From: Hungatella hathewayi
GTDB lineage: Bacteria; Bacillota; Clostridia; Lachnospirales; Lachnospiraceae
Assembly (NCBI GenBank): GCA_025149285.1
Contig: CP102274.1
Location: forward strand, 4,800,001 to 4,864,000
Direction of reading: 5' to 3'
DNA length: 64,000 bases
Under the pieces are notes generated by a model. It was given only the letters and a program-made list of their open reading frames with translations, was not told the DNA's origin and searched no databases. A program made the position numbers and the translations under genes. Of the stretch, positions 24,037-32,981 are shown piece by piece. Position 1 is the stretch's first letter, and each line of letters opens with the position of its first letter.

Positions 24037-24808
24037 AATAACAGGGAAAGACGCTATTGTAATGAAAAACGGAGGAGAATTCATCACACTCCCGGCGAAG
24101 GAAGGCTGGAAAAAGGGAGATATCATCCCTGTAAACAGGAGAAAGAGACCGGCTGTCCCTATCCGCCGCTTCCTGGCAGCGGCCGCTGCCTGTCTGTGCC
24201 TTGCAGTATCCGGAGGCGGGTACCACTATTACTATGCACAGGCGGCTTTAATCAGCGTGGATGTCAATCCATCCATCGAACTGTCTGTTAACCGCCAGGA
24301 CCGGGTTACCTCCACTGCAGCCCTGAATGAAGACGGAAAGGCACTGCTTACGGGAATCCGGCTGACCGGCATGGAATGCGGTGAGGCCGTAAGAGAACTG
24401 CTGCAGGCAGAAAGCAGCGGACAATATCCGGCCGATCATAAAAACGTGGTCGTCACCGTCTACTCCGCCAATGAAGACCGGCAGTCCCGGCTGTTAAAAG
24501 AAATCCGCGAGACAGCAGATCATGCGCTTACCACCCGCGCTGCGGACAGCAGCACGGAATACCGGGCTGTGACCTCCGAGGAGGTAAAAGCCGCCCATTC
24601 CTGCGGAGTGACCGCCGGCAAATACATTTACTTGCAGAAACTGGAGGAAGCCGCCCCCGGGACCGATATTTCCCGGTACAGCCACTGCTCCATCGATGAA
24701 ATTAAGGATCACATTTCCAATTGTGAAAAACGGCATCAAACGAATTCCACGGAATCAGACAGCGGCGGCAAAGACTGTCACTCCGGCCATGACCATAAAA
24801 ACAGATAG
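24014..24808 (+). CDS. rsgI: RsgI-type membrane anti-sigma-I factor
   Basis: A 264-residue single-pass protein. The N-terminal cytoplasmic RsgI domain (1-45, KTGIVIEITGKDAIVMKNGG) binds SigI; a membrane helix follows at about 52-70; then comes the conserved extracellular ISVDVNPSIELSVNRQ block. The Asn85-Pro86 pair in DVNPS is where RsgI proteins of clostridia undergo autoproteolysis. Unlike cellulosome RsgI proteins there is no carbohydrate-binding module; the end is rich in Cys and His (KDCHSGHDH). It starts with TTG at 24014, with GGAGGTGA at a good distance. No gene on the same strand follows closely. Confidence 0.88.
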   Translation: MKTGIVIEITGKDAIVMKNGGEFITLPAKEGWKKGDIIPVNRRKRPAVPIRRFLAAAAACLCLAVSGGGYHYYYAQAALISVDVNPSIELSVNRQDRVTSTAALNEDGKALLTGIRLTGMECGEAVRELLQAESSGQYPADHKNVVVTVYSANEDRQSRLLKEIRETADHALTTRAADSSTEYRAVTSEEVKAAHSCGVTAGKYIYLQKLEEAAPGTDISRYSHCSIDEIKDHISNCEKRHQTNSTESDSGGKDCHSGHDHKNR

Positions 24809-24820
24809 GCCCGCCTGTCC

Positions 24821-26122
24821 TTACAGGGAATCGTGCGTCCGGGCTCTCGCCCTTCTGTCCCGAACCGACTGAATCACCGGTACCAGGAACATGGCGATAA
24901 TGCCCCCTGCAAATCCATTGTTATAGAGGTTCATTCCTCCATATACGATTCCCACATTCAGCGCCACGGATGCGTGCAGAAATCCGGCCAGCACACCGGC
25001 CACCACACCGAACTCCCCCGCGATGGGTGCCAGAGTCGTAGAGAGCAGAAGGGCCAGCATGGCACTGGGATCAGATATATTCCACGTTTTCACAAAACTT
25101 CCCAGAATCACGCCTGCCATAACCGGCAGTATATTCCTCAGATGCTTTCCTGTGGCGCTGAACCCGACGATTGTGAAGATTCCGCCGATGGTGGGACCGT
25201 TTAAATCTCCGCCGGCCAGCAGTACAATCAGAGTGGAGGTGATTCCATTGACTCCCATATTAAACAGAGTCGGCGCAAATCCCTCACTTTTCACGTAATC
25301 GGTACCGCTTAACCCGTACGTCTTCCATATTTCCATATACCGCTTCCAGACCGACTCCGCGATAAGGCAGGAAAACAGAATCATACCGCCAAACAGCCCG
25401 AGCAGCAGTCTGGCGAAGAGCACGTCATTTCCCGTAGACCATATCAGACGGGCTTCCGTCTGCAGTCCGAAGGATTTCATCAGAGAGACGATAACCGTCG
25501 CTATAATCCCCGAGGCAAACCCCACATTATACAGGGAGTAGCCCTTATGGGAGTAATGGGTATGTGTGGACAGCGGCGGCAGCACGAATCCGATGATCAT
25601 GCCCACAAGAATGCTGAACGGCAGTCTTACTGCCAGAGGCAGATGTCCCACCGTCATAAGCTGGGTAATAATCGGCGACAGACTGGTTCCATAGAAGCCG
25701 ACATAGATATACCGTGTGACCGAGGTCTTGTGATAAAAAGCATAGAGACAGACGCCCATCATAATCGACCAGATATTTAAGATATTCTTTCCGAACAGAG
25801 AAAAACCGAACATAAGAAAGCAGGAAGTAATCGTATGCCCGCTCATGTCCATCCCCAGGAAATAGACAATTGCAATGGAAATCAGAGCCAGCACACCGGC
25901 ATTGATAAAAGCGGCCCCAATTCCCCCAATTGCAATATAATCCGTAATCAGGAAATCCGGCTCCCTGATAATGGTAACAATTCCTCTCCATACTTCATCT
26001 GCCGGCTGAAGAATCAGCCCCGCAGCCATAAAATAAACCGGCACCAGGGCAAGAATCAGAAACTTTGTCCGTCTGGACAAAGGTCCATGATTTCTGAACT
26101 TGTGTAATAATTGTCCTGTCAT
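24821..26122 (-). CDS. DUF1576 multi-pass membrane protein with internal duplication
   Basis: A 433-residue membrane protein with about ten to twelve hydrophobic helices, matching DUF1576. Two halves are clearly homologous. INAGVLALISIAIVYFLG with GFSLFGKN (about 73-112) matches FNMGVNGITSTLIVLLAG with GFSATGKH (about 287-327), and GYSLYNVGFASGIIATVI (about 194) matches GMNLYNNGFAGGIIAMFL near the end. Such inverted or tandem duplications are typical of channels and secondary transporters, but no substrate is known. AAGGAAA precedes the ATG. It stands alone between rsgI and the P-type ATPase gene. Confidence 0.85.
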   Translation of the reverse strand: MTGQLLHKFRNHGPLSRRTKFLILALVPVYFMAAGLILQPADEVWRGIVTIIREPDFLITDYIAIGGIGAAFINAGVLALISIAIVYFLGMDMSGHTITSCFLMFGFSLFGKNILNIWSIMMGVCLYAFYHKTSVTRYIYVGFYGTSLSPIITQLMTVGHLPLAVRLPFSILVGMIIGFVLPPLSTHTHYSHKGYSLYNVGFASGIIATVIVSLMKSFGLQTEARLIWSTGNDVLFARLLLGLFGGMILFSCLIAESVWKRYMEIWKTYGLSGTDYVKSEGFAPTLFNMGVNGITSTLIVLLAGGDLNGPTIGGIFTIVGFSATGKHLRNILPVMAGVILGSFVKTWNISDPSAMLALLLSTTLAPIAGEFGVVAGVLAGFLHASVALNVGIVYGGMNLYNNGFAGGIIAMFLVPVIQSVRDRRARARTHDSL

Positions 26123-26214
26123 GTCGTTTCCTTCCCATATTGTATTCTGTTGATACCGGATTATTTTATCATACTATTTTATCCATGAAAAGCGTTAAAA
26201 AAACAACGATATCC

Positions 26215-28830
26215 TCAGCGGCTCCGTTCCCTGATCACCTTCGTCATCTGTATGATCACAGTCGGAATCACCGCCAGCAGATAGACGAGTCCAATCTGGC
26301 CGCCAGTCAGAGCCGTGACGGAAAACAGTTTTTCCAGGAATGGCACAAACATTACAAGGCTTAAGAGTACGACGCCTGCCAGAAATGCACCAAGGCTGTA
26401 CCAGTTGCCGGAAAATCCAATTCTGAAGATCGAATGGCTGCTTCTGCAGTTAAATCCATGGAACAGACGCGCCAGTGTCAGCGTACAGAATGCCATGGTA
26501 CTGGCAACCGCAGGGCCGCCCTGATTCAGCCCCAGATGGAAGGCCGTCATGGTACAGACAGCGATAAGACCGCCCTGCAGGAACAGCTTCATCATAAATT
26601 CCTTTGTCAAAATCCCCTCTTTCGGATCTCTCGGCTTCTGAGACAGCAAATCCTTATCCGCCGGTTCCATACCGATGGCAATGGCCGGAAGCGAGTCCGT
26701 CAGAAGGTTGATAAACAGCAGATGGACCGGTGCAAACGGCACAGGGAGCGCCATGATGGAAGTATAAAGCACCGAGAGAATTCCTGCCGTATTTCCCGAC
26801 AGTAAAAACTGTATCGCATTTTTAATATTCCGGTATACGTTTCGCCCATTCGCCACGGCCTTGATGATGGTGGCAAAGTTATCGTCCGCCAGGATCATGG
26901 ATGCCGCATCCTTGGACACCTCGGTCCCCGTAATTCCCATGGCTACGCCGATGTCTGCCTTCTTGAGGGCCGGCGCGTCATTGACACCGTCGCCCGTCAT
27001 GGAAACAATGCTGCCTCTTCTCTGCCAGGCATCGACAATCCGGATCTTATTTTCCGGCGATACCCTGGCATAAACAGAGATCTTCGTAATCTTTTCATCC
27101 AGCTCCTGATCGCTCATACCATCCAGCTCGGCTCCCGTAACCGCCAGATCGCCCTCTGAAAAGATGCCGATCTGTTTCGCAATAGCCGTCGCCGTGATTT
27201 TATGGTCTCCCGTAATCATAACCGGGCGGATTCCGGCCCGCCTGGCATCCGATACGGCCTCTTTCGATTCCACCCTCGGCGGATCCACCATGGATACCAG
27301 CCCCAGAAAGGTAAAACCGTTCTCTGTTTTCAGGGACAGCACATGGCCGTCCTCCACTTCTTTATAAGCAAATGCCAGAACACGCAGACCATTCCGGGAA
27401 AATTCCATATTCTGACGGTTAATTTCCTCCCTGTCTGCCTCCGTAAACGCCCGGATTCCCTCGGAGGTACGTATCTGGGTTGTCCTGTCTAACAGGACAT
27501 CGACCGCGCCCTTCGTCAAAATAGTAGGCACACCGTGGAGTTCATATTTGGTGCTCATAAGCTTTCGGTCGGAGTCAAACGGAATCTCCTCCAGCCGGAG
27601 CATCATCGTCCGCAGCACATCGTCACTTACGCTGACCTTTCTGGCCATCTCCAGGAGCGCATATTCGGTGGGATCACCGATACCCTTTCCGTCCACGATG
27701 GCAGAATCATTCGTCAGGATCGAATCGTATAAGATATAGCGGTGAAGCTGTTCATGCAGATCCAGTTCTTCCGGGCGGAAGATTCTGCCGTCTGTGTAAA
27801 TCTCCTGGACAGTCATCTTATTCTGGGTCAGGGTTCCTGTCTTATCAGAACAGATCACAGAGACGCAGCCCAGACTCTCCACCGCCTTCAGTTCCTTGAT
27901 AATCGCGTTTTCCCTGGCCATCTTCTGGGTTCCCATGGCCTGCACGATGGTGACAATGGAACTGAGCGCCTCCGGAATCGCAGCCACAGCCAGCGCCACG
28001 GCAAACATCAGCGAGTCCAGAACCGGCATCTTCCGATACAGGCTTAAAGCAAACACAATGGCGCAGATGACCATGATAACAGCCGCCAGGCGTCCTGAAA
28101 ACTGATCCAGACTCACCTGAAGGGGCGTCTTTTTCTCCTTTGTGGCATTCATCAGACTCGCGATCTTACCGATCTCCGTATCCATTCCCGTTCCGGTCAC
28201 CACCACCATGGCTCTTCCGTAGGTGACAAGGCTTCCGGAATATACCATGTTGGTCCGGTCCGCCAGAGGCATCTCGCCGTCAATCGTCCCCTCCTCCTTA
28301 TCCACGTTGGTGGATTCTCCTGTCAGGGAGCTCTCATTCACCTGAAGCGAATAGTTGTTTAAAATTCTTCCATCCGCCGCCACCATGTCTCCGGCCTCCA
28401 GAAGGAGAATATCGCCGGGAACCACGTTGGCCGACGGAATCTGGATCTTCTGACCGCCGCGGATCACCTTCGCACTGGGGGAAGACAGACTCTTTAAGCT
28501 TTCCAGAGATTTCTTTGCCTTTTCATGCTGAACAGTCCCTAAAACCGCGTTCAGAATGATGACGGCCACAATGACAATCGTACTCTCCACATTCCCTGAA
28601 AACATGGAAATGACGGCCGCTGCAATTAAAATGACAACGAGAAGGTCACAGAACTGCTCCGCGAATACCGCAAGCACGCTCTTCTTTTTTCCCTCCTTCA
28701 ACACATTTTCGCCCTTTTCGAGAAGGAGCTGTTCCGCCTGACCGGCTGTAAGTCCTTCCTTCGTTACATTGAGTTCCTTTAATATTTCCTGTTCGTCTTT
28801 CTGATACCAATCCTTCAAATTTTCCTCCAT
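26215..28830 (-). CDS. P-type cation-transporting ATPase (Ca2+/Mn2+ exporter type)
   Basis: An 871-residue P2-type ATPase. Visible motifs in order: actuator TGES (170-173); membrane motif PEALSS (from 286) in place of the PEGLP of SERCA pumps; phosphorylation site DKTGT with Asp329; then KGA in the nucleotide domain; MITGDH; and TGDGVNDAPALKKADIG. Sequence type is that of PMCA/SERCA-like bacterial pumps, usually called calcium-transporting. The leader upstream looks like a yybP-ykoY riboswitch, which senses manganese, so Mn2+ export is the better guess here. There is no clear ribosome binding site before the ATG at 28830; a TTG four codons in has GGAGGAAAA and could be the real start. Confidence 0.92.
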   Translation of the reverse strand: MEENLKDWYQKDEQEILKELNVTKEGLTAGQAEQLLLEKGENVLKEGKKKSVLAVFAEQFCDLLVVILIAAAVISMFSGNVESTIVIVAVIILNAVLGTVQHEKAKKSLESLKSLSSPSAKVIRGGQKIQIPSANVVPGDILLLEAGDMVAADGRILNNYSLQVNESSLTGESTNVDKEEGTIDGEMPLADRTNMVYSGSLVTYGRAMVVVTGTGMDTEIGKIASLMNATKEKKTPLQVSLDQFSGRLAAVIMVICAIVFALSLYRKMPVLDSLMFAVALAVAAIPEALSSIVTIVQAMGTQKMARENAIIKELKAVESLGCVSVICSDKTGTLTQNKMTVQEIYTDGRIFRPEELDLHEQLHRYILYDSILTNDSAIVDGKGIGDPTEYALLEMARKVSVSDDVLRTMMLRLEEIPFDSDRKLMSTKYELHGVPTILTKGAVDVLLDRTTQIRTSEGIRAFTEADREEINRQNMEFSRNGLRVLAFAYKEVEDGHVLSLKTENGFTFLGLVSMVDPPRVESKEAVSDARRAGIRPVMITGDHKITATAIAKQIGIFSEGDLAVTGAELDGMSDQELDEKITKISVYARVSPENKIRIVDAWQRRGSIVSMTGDGVNDAPALKKADIGVAMGITGTEVSKDAASMILADDNFATIIKAVANGRNVYRNIKNAIQFLLSGNTAGILSVLYTSIMALPVPFAPVHLLFINLLTDSLPAIAIGMEPADKDLLSQKPRDPKEGILTKEFMMKLFLQGGLIAVCTMTAFHLGLNQGGPAVASTMAFCTLTLARLFHGFNCRSSHSIFRIGFSGNWYSLGAFLAGVVLLSLVMFVPFLEKLFSVTALTGGQIGLVYLLAVIPTVIIQMTKVIRERSR

Positions 28831-28920
28831 TCTGCCGTTTTTCGAAAAAACGGCCGCGCATCAGACTTAAGCTGAATCGTGCTTCCGGAATGATGTTCCG
28901 CACCTTCGTCTCTTATGAAA

Positions 28921-28989
28921 CAAAAAAGACTTTTAATGTACCTATTATAAGAAATGACCCATTTCTCAAAATAAATACATTAAAAGTCT
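28921..28989 (-). terminator. Riboswitch-associated intrinsic terminator
   Basis: On the minus strand AGACTTTTAATGTA (28976-28989) and TACATTAAAAGTCT (28927-28940) are exact complements, with an inner GAGAAATG/CATTTCTT stem, and TTTTTT follows at once (28922-28927). It stands 91 bases upstream of the P-type ATPase start and downstream of the aptamer, so it can switch transcription of the pump. Confidence 0.85.
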
Positions 28990-29075
28990 GGTAACCAACG
29001 TCTGGTATGCATCACCAGACTGTTTTCACAGCCAGGATGTTGATGATGCACTGAAACTACTCCCTCTTAATGAAT
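28990..29075 (-). ncRNA. Probable yybP-ykoY (manganese) riboswitch aptamer
   Basis: The minus-strand leader of the ATPase gene carries AGAGGGAGTAGTTTC, resembling the GGGGAGUAG core of the yybP-ykoY family. It is followed by a GTGCATCA/TGATGCA stem that encloses CAACATCCTGG and CTGG, the two-helix layout of that aptamer. ACCAGAC is repeated just before the terminator and could compete with its stem. Position between a strong promoter and a perfect terminator, and a P-type ATPase downstream, are typical of this Mn2+ riboswitch class. A covariance-model search would settle it. Confidence 0.7.
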
Positions 29076-29114
29076 CTGATTCAGCAGATGCTTCCTATTC
29101 AATTTGTGATTAGT

Positions 29115-29143
29115 AGTATATCCGGTTTGATGGGGGGTGTCAA
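29115..29143 (-). promoter_or_regulatory. Strong sigma-A promoter of the riboswitch-ATPase unit
   Basis: Minus strand: -35 TTGACA (29138-29143), 17-base spacer, -10 TATACT (29115-29120). The transcript would start near 29108 and enter the aptamer about 35 bases later. The 398-base gap between the DUF2264 and ATPase genes is almost fully explained by promoter, aptamer and terminator. Confidence 0.8.
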
Positions 29144-29228
29144 GGTATTTTTGACATTTTTTCTCATCAAATGCGATCTTCACAACTTCTTAATCTCACT
29201 CCATGCCCGGAAATTCTTGTTGAGACCG

Positions 29229-31256
29229 TTAAATATGGAGCCTTCCTTCCAGTCCCTCATAATCCACCGTGACCGTCCTGCCATCCTTCATCTCCAGAAC
29301 AATGGGACCGTATGCCCCGCATTTTTCTTTATCCGCATAGGAGATGCTCCGGATCGGGAAAAGGTCCTCGTCCCGCCACTCTTCCTGGCTTTTCTTTGTC
29401 AGAATCACGCTGATCATCGCATACGGAAGGTATTCATAGTATTTCCTCCTGCGGCTGACGCCATACATAATACAGCTCTGCTTCGTCACAGCGCTCACGC
29501 CCTGTCTCGACATGATTTCAATATCATCGAAGCCGCCGTAGATGACCATCGCCATCTGTCCCTCGGAAGACTTCAAAAGGATTGCCTTGGCCCCCGTCAC
29601 CTGATCCGTGCGGATTCTCACGTCCACACCCGAGCGGTCCACGTCCGGCATTCCATAGGAACCCAGTGTCAGGGTATATGGCTTATCCGGAATTCTGGTC
29701 CTGTCCACGCGCACGATGCCGTCCGCCACCGGGAAATCGGCCAGATCGATCGACGCCTGGTTCTGGAAGGTAAATTCAAATTCAAAGTATTCCTTCCGGT
29801 AGAGCACTCCGTCCTTCACGCCGCCGTACATCAGGATATTCGGGATCAGGCTCTTCGGTCTGCCGTCATAGGTCACACTGTACTGCATGGCCTCAATCCC
29901 CTTAAAATCGAAGTCCTCCCATAGAAACTGGCTGTTAAAGGACAGTCTGGAATAGGTATTGAGGGAGGGATTATCTTTCTTCATCAGGACCTTTGCCGTC
30001 CTGAATTCTGTAATTCCCGTATCTTTGTGGTTATCCACCACGATCCCCGGACCATCGAGCACCGTAGTCCTTACTTCCCTTTCCTTCATCTCCTCCCAGA
30101 CCCCGTTTCTCTCCGTATCGGTCCAGAACGGATGATCCTTCGGAAGGGCGAGACAGACAAATGCGTTGGCAATCCAGAATGGGCTGGCCGCGCAGCTGTA
30201 GGTCTGAATTAACGGCTGAAACGGTCCGTAGAAGCCAAGGCACGGCACTCCCTCATAGAAACACTCTTCCCGGGTCGCAAACTGGAGTACGGCACCTGAG
30301 GCGATTCTTCTGGCCAGCCCCGGGTCCGCAGCCGGATTCTTTAACAGAAAATTAGCCGCCAGCGGAGCGGAAGCCGCGCTTCTGTAGATACCGCTTCTCC
30401 CCCACATGGTCACATGGCCCTCTTCATCGAACATGCGATGGAATGTCTCCACCAGACGGTTGGAGTATTCTTCGATCTTTGCGGCCATGTACGGCTCCTT
30501 TTCATAGCCGTACCACTGGTTCCAGAGAGGTCCGTACACATGGAAGGCCCAAGGGCAGTAGTAATCAAACAAATGCCCGTCGCGGTACCAGCCGTCCCCT
30601 GCGTAATAGGAGAGAATGGCGGCCGCGTGATCCCGCATCATCCCATGATCCACCGGGTATCCCTCCCGGTCCAGAAAGGCCAGAATCAGCATATTAAACA
30701 GGCGCCAGTTGTGGTGGCCCGTATAGGAATGGCCAAAATTCGACAGGTAATCTGCAATGCGGTCCCGCTCCTCCTTCGCATAATTCTCCCAGATCACCTC
30801 CCGGCACATGGACAGGCCGATAACAAGAGAAGCGCACTCACACGTGTGCTGAAACGCCATCTCCCCTTCCTGCGCCTCCGGAAATATCTCCTCCACCCGA
30901 AGCAGATAATTGGGCGTCCCGGGTGTGACGGAGAGCAGGATCTGTTTTGAATAATACTCCTTAAGAGAGTAGCCACCCGCCGCTGCCTCCGGCTCATTAT
31001 GAAGCAGCGGTGCCGCAATCAGAAAGCTCCTGGCAAGTCCCTCAAACCGCTCCGCCGCAATTCTCCATTTCGGCCCATCCGGCTGTGGATAGCTGACCTT
31101 TGTCTCATGGCGTCCGACTACGATCGGATCCTCGATCTTCTCCACATGCTCAAAAATTCCTTCCAGGAAAAAATGACTGATACTGATCCAGTGTTCTCTT
31201 GTCATTCCCGTATAGGGACTCCGTTTCTCATCCGGATTTTCTACTGTAAACTTCAT
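29229..31256 (-). CDS. DUF2264 domain protein
   Basis: A 675-residue cytoplasmic protein matching DUF2264, a family whose N-terminal half looks like an alpha/alpha toroid of the kind found in polysaccharide-active enzymes. Segments such as GHHNWRLFNMLILAFL, DGWYRDGHLFDYYCPWAFH and MWGRSGIYRSAA are rich in His, Trp and Tyr and suit carbohydrate binding. I start at the ATG at 31256, with GAGGGG seven bases upstream; a longer frame would overlap the amidohydrolase gene. It follows that gene by 22 bases in the same operon. The catalytic activity is unknown. Confidence 0.8.
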   Translation of the reverse strand: MKFTVENPDEKRSPYTGMTREHWISISHFFLEGIFEHVEKIEDPIVVGRHETKVSYPQPDGPKWRIAAERFEGLARSFLIAAPLLHNEPEAAAGGYSLKEYYSKQILLSVTPGTPNYLLRVEEIFPEAQEGEMAFQHTCECASLVIGLSMCREVIWENYAKEERDRIADYLSNFGHSYTGHHNWRLFNMLILAFLDREGYPVDHGMMRDHAAAILSYYAGDGWYRDGHLFDYYCPWAFHVYGPLWNQWYGYEKEPYMAAKIEEYSNRLVETFHRMFDEEGHVTMWGRSGIYRSAASAPLAANFLLKNPAADPGLARRIASGAVLQFATREECFYEGVPCLGFYGPFQPLIQTYSCAASPFWIANAFVCLALPKDHPFWTDTERNGVWEEMKEREVRTTVLDGPGIVVDNHKDTGITEFRTAKVLMKKDNPSLNTYSRLSFNSQFLWEDFDFKGIEAMQYSVTYDGRPKSLIPNILMYGGVKDGVLYRKEYFEFEFTFQNQASIDLADFPVADGIVRVDRTRIPDKPYTLTLGSYGMPDVDRSGVDVRIRTDQVTGAKAILLKSSEGQMAMVIYGGFDDIEIMSRQGVSAVTKQSCIMYGVSRRRKYYEYLPYAMISVILTKKSQEEWRDEDLFPIRSISYADKEKCGAYGPIVLEMKDGRTVTVDYEGLEGRLHI

Positions 31257-31278
31257 CGTAATTCCCCTCTCCCGCCTC

Positions 31279-32907
31279 TCAGCTGTTTTCTTTTTTGTAT
31301 ACACAGACACCACCCACGTATACTGCCAGTATGGCCGTGTCTTTTATCCTGTCCGGCGCGCACGTTCTGATGTCCTGTTCCAGCACAGCGAAGTCCGCCA
31401 GCTTTCCCACAGACAGCGTTCCCTTCTCGTCTTCTTCAAAGCTGGCCTCCGCTCCCATGGCGGTATAGGTGGTAATAGCCTCTTCCACCGTAAGGGCCTG
31501 CTCCTTCAGAAAGGGTTTCGTCCCATCCAGGGTGGAACGGGTCACTGCACACTGAATTCCTGCCATAACATCAGGTCTCTCCACCGGACAGTCCGATCCG
31601 TTGGACACAGAGACTCCCATAGACAGCAGTGTTTTAAACTGATACGTCTCTCCTGCCCGCTCTGCTCCGATCCGCGCCTCCACAATATGATTGTCATAAT
31701 CGAGAAAAATGGACTGAATGTACGCGTGCAGCTTCAGCCTCCGGAATTCCTCCAACAGCCTGGCGGTCGTAATCTGGCAGTGAACAATTCCATGACGCCT
31801 GTCCCTTCGGTCCGGATTTTCCTCCATAGCCCTCTCATATGCCCTCACCGTCATCTCCATGGCGCCGTCTCCGATGGCGTGAACGGCGATCTGCATGCCG
31901 GCTCCATCGGCCAGAACAATCATCTTCTCCAGTTCCTCCTGGCTGTAGATCGTGATCCCTCTCTCACCCGGACGCTCTGCATCCTCGTACGGCTGTCCCA
32001 GAAAAGCAGTTCTCGCCCCCAGAGATCCGTCTGCCAGAAGCTTTAACGGCCCGATTTTAAAATACCCGCTTCCCTGGCCCGTGCGGTAACCACACGACAG
32101 GAATTCCTCCAGCAGTTGCTCAGTCGGAAGCAGGCACTGTTCATAGACCCGTACCGTCATCGCGCCCTCCCGCTCCAGTTCCCGGTACGCCTCCAGCACC
32201 GTCTCAAAGGGGATGCCGGGAAATGCGGCCAGGTCATCGGTCTGGCACGACGTCACACCGCGGCTGTTTAAATCCTTCATGGCCAGCCGCAGATACTCTT
32301 TTAATTCCTTTTTACCGGGCTTAGTGACAGCTCCCAGAATCAGGTCCACACCAAATTCCCGGAATATTCCGTTGGGATTCCCAGCCTCATCAGTGTCAAA
32401 ACAACCGCCTTCCGGCTGGGGTGTCAGCCTCGTGATCCCAGCCGCCTCCATAGCCTTCGTATTGGCACAGGCGATATGGCCGCAGGCGCGGATAACCAGA
32501 ACGGGATGCTCTGTGGAAACCCGGTCTAAATCGCTGCAGTCCGGAAATCGCTTCTCATCCTGAAAGTAATCGTGGTTCCAGCCCCGGCCTACGATCCACG
32601 TGCCGGGGGACGGCTTTTCCTCCAGCAGATAACCGGACAGGGCCAGACACATGGCTTCCAGCGAGGTGGTGGCCTGCGTTAGATCCACCAGCTTCAGCGT
32701 GTGGCCGTAATTTAACAGATGCATGTGGGAATCATTAAACCCCGGAACTACAAACCGCCCCTCCAGATCATGGAAGACGGTATCCTCAGAATGGTTCACG
32801 TCTCTCAGACTCCCCACCGCAGCAATCCGCCCATCCTCAACGGCCATCGCCTCCGCGTCCAGACCGGTTCCCGTATCGATAACTCCATTATAATAGATTT
32901 CCCTCAT
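31279..32907 (-). CDS. Amidohydrolase of the YtcJ/AepA type
   Basis: A 542-residue metal-dependent amidohydrolase. The N-terminal FVVPGFNDSHMHLLNYG has the HxH metal motif; AVHAIGDGAM and the late NGSDCPVERPD supply further ligands, as in the amidohydrolase_3 family. These enzymes hydrolyse amide or N-formyl bonds in small molecules; substrates of YtcJ-like proteins are mostly unknown. GAGAGG precedes the ATG. It lies just downstream of the pnp terminator and is followed closely by the DUF2264 gene, so these two form an operon. Confidence 0.85.
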   Translation of the reverse strand: MREIYYNGVIDTGTGLDAEAMAVEDGRIAAVGSLRDVNHSEDTVFHDLEGRFVVPGFNDSHMHLLNYGHTLKLVDLTQATTSLEAMCLALSGYLLEEKPSPGTWIVGRGWNHDYFQDEKRFPDCSDLDRVSTEHPVLVIRACGHIACANTKAMEAAGITRLTPQPEGGCFDTDEAGNPNGIFREFGVDLILGAVTKPGKKELKEYLRLAMKDLNSRGVTSCQTDDLAAFPGIPFETVLEAYRELEREGAMTVRVYEQCLLPTEQLLEEFLSCGYRTGQGSGYFKIGPLKLLADGSLGARTAFLGQPYEDAERPGERGITIYSQEELEKMIVLADGAGMQIAVHAIGDGAMEMTVRAYERAMEENPDRRDRRHGIVHCQITTARLLEEFRRLKLHAYIQSIFLDYDNHIVEARIGAERAGETYQFKTLLSMGVSVSNGSDCPVERPDVMAGIQCAVTRSTLDGTKPFLKEQALTVEEAITTYTAMGAEASFEEDEKGTLSVGKLADFAVLEQDIRTCAPDRIKDTAILAVYVGGVCVYKKENS

Positions 32908-32924
32908 TTTTAATATACCTCTCT

Positions 32925-32971
32925 GAAAAAACAGGCAGCAAAACCGGATGTACTCCGTTTCTGCCGCCTGT
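32925..32971 (-). terminator. Intrinsic terminator of pnp
   Basis: On the minus strand CAGGCGGCAGAAACGG and CCGGTTTTGCTGCCTG form an interrupted stem followed directly by TTTTTT, starting 10 bases after the pnp stop. Confidence 0.75.
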
Positions 32972-32981
32972 CAGTTTTTAT

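Noticed and set aside
31257..31313. N-terminal extension of the DUF2264 protein by 19 codons
   Set aside because: It overlaps the upstream amidohydrolase stop and lacks a ribosome binding site, while the ATG at 31256 has GAGGGG at a good distance.
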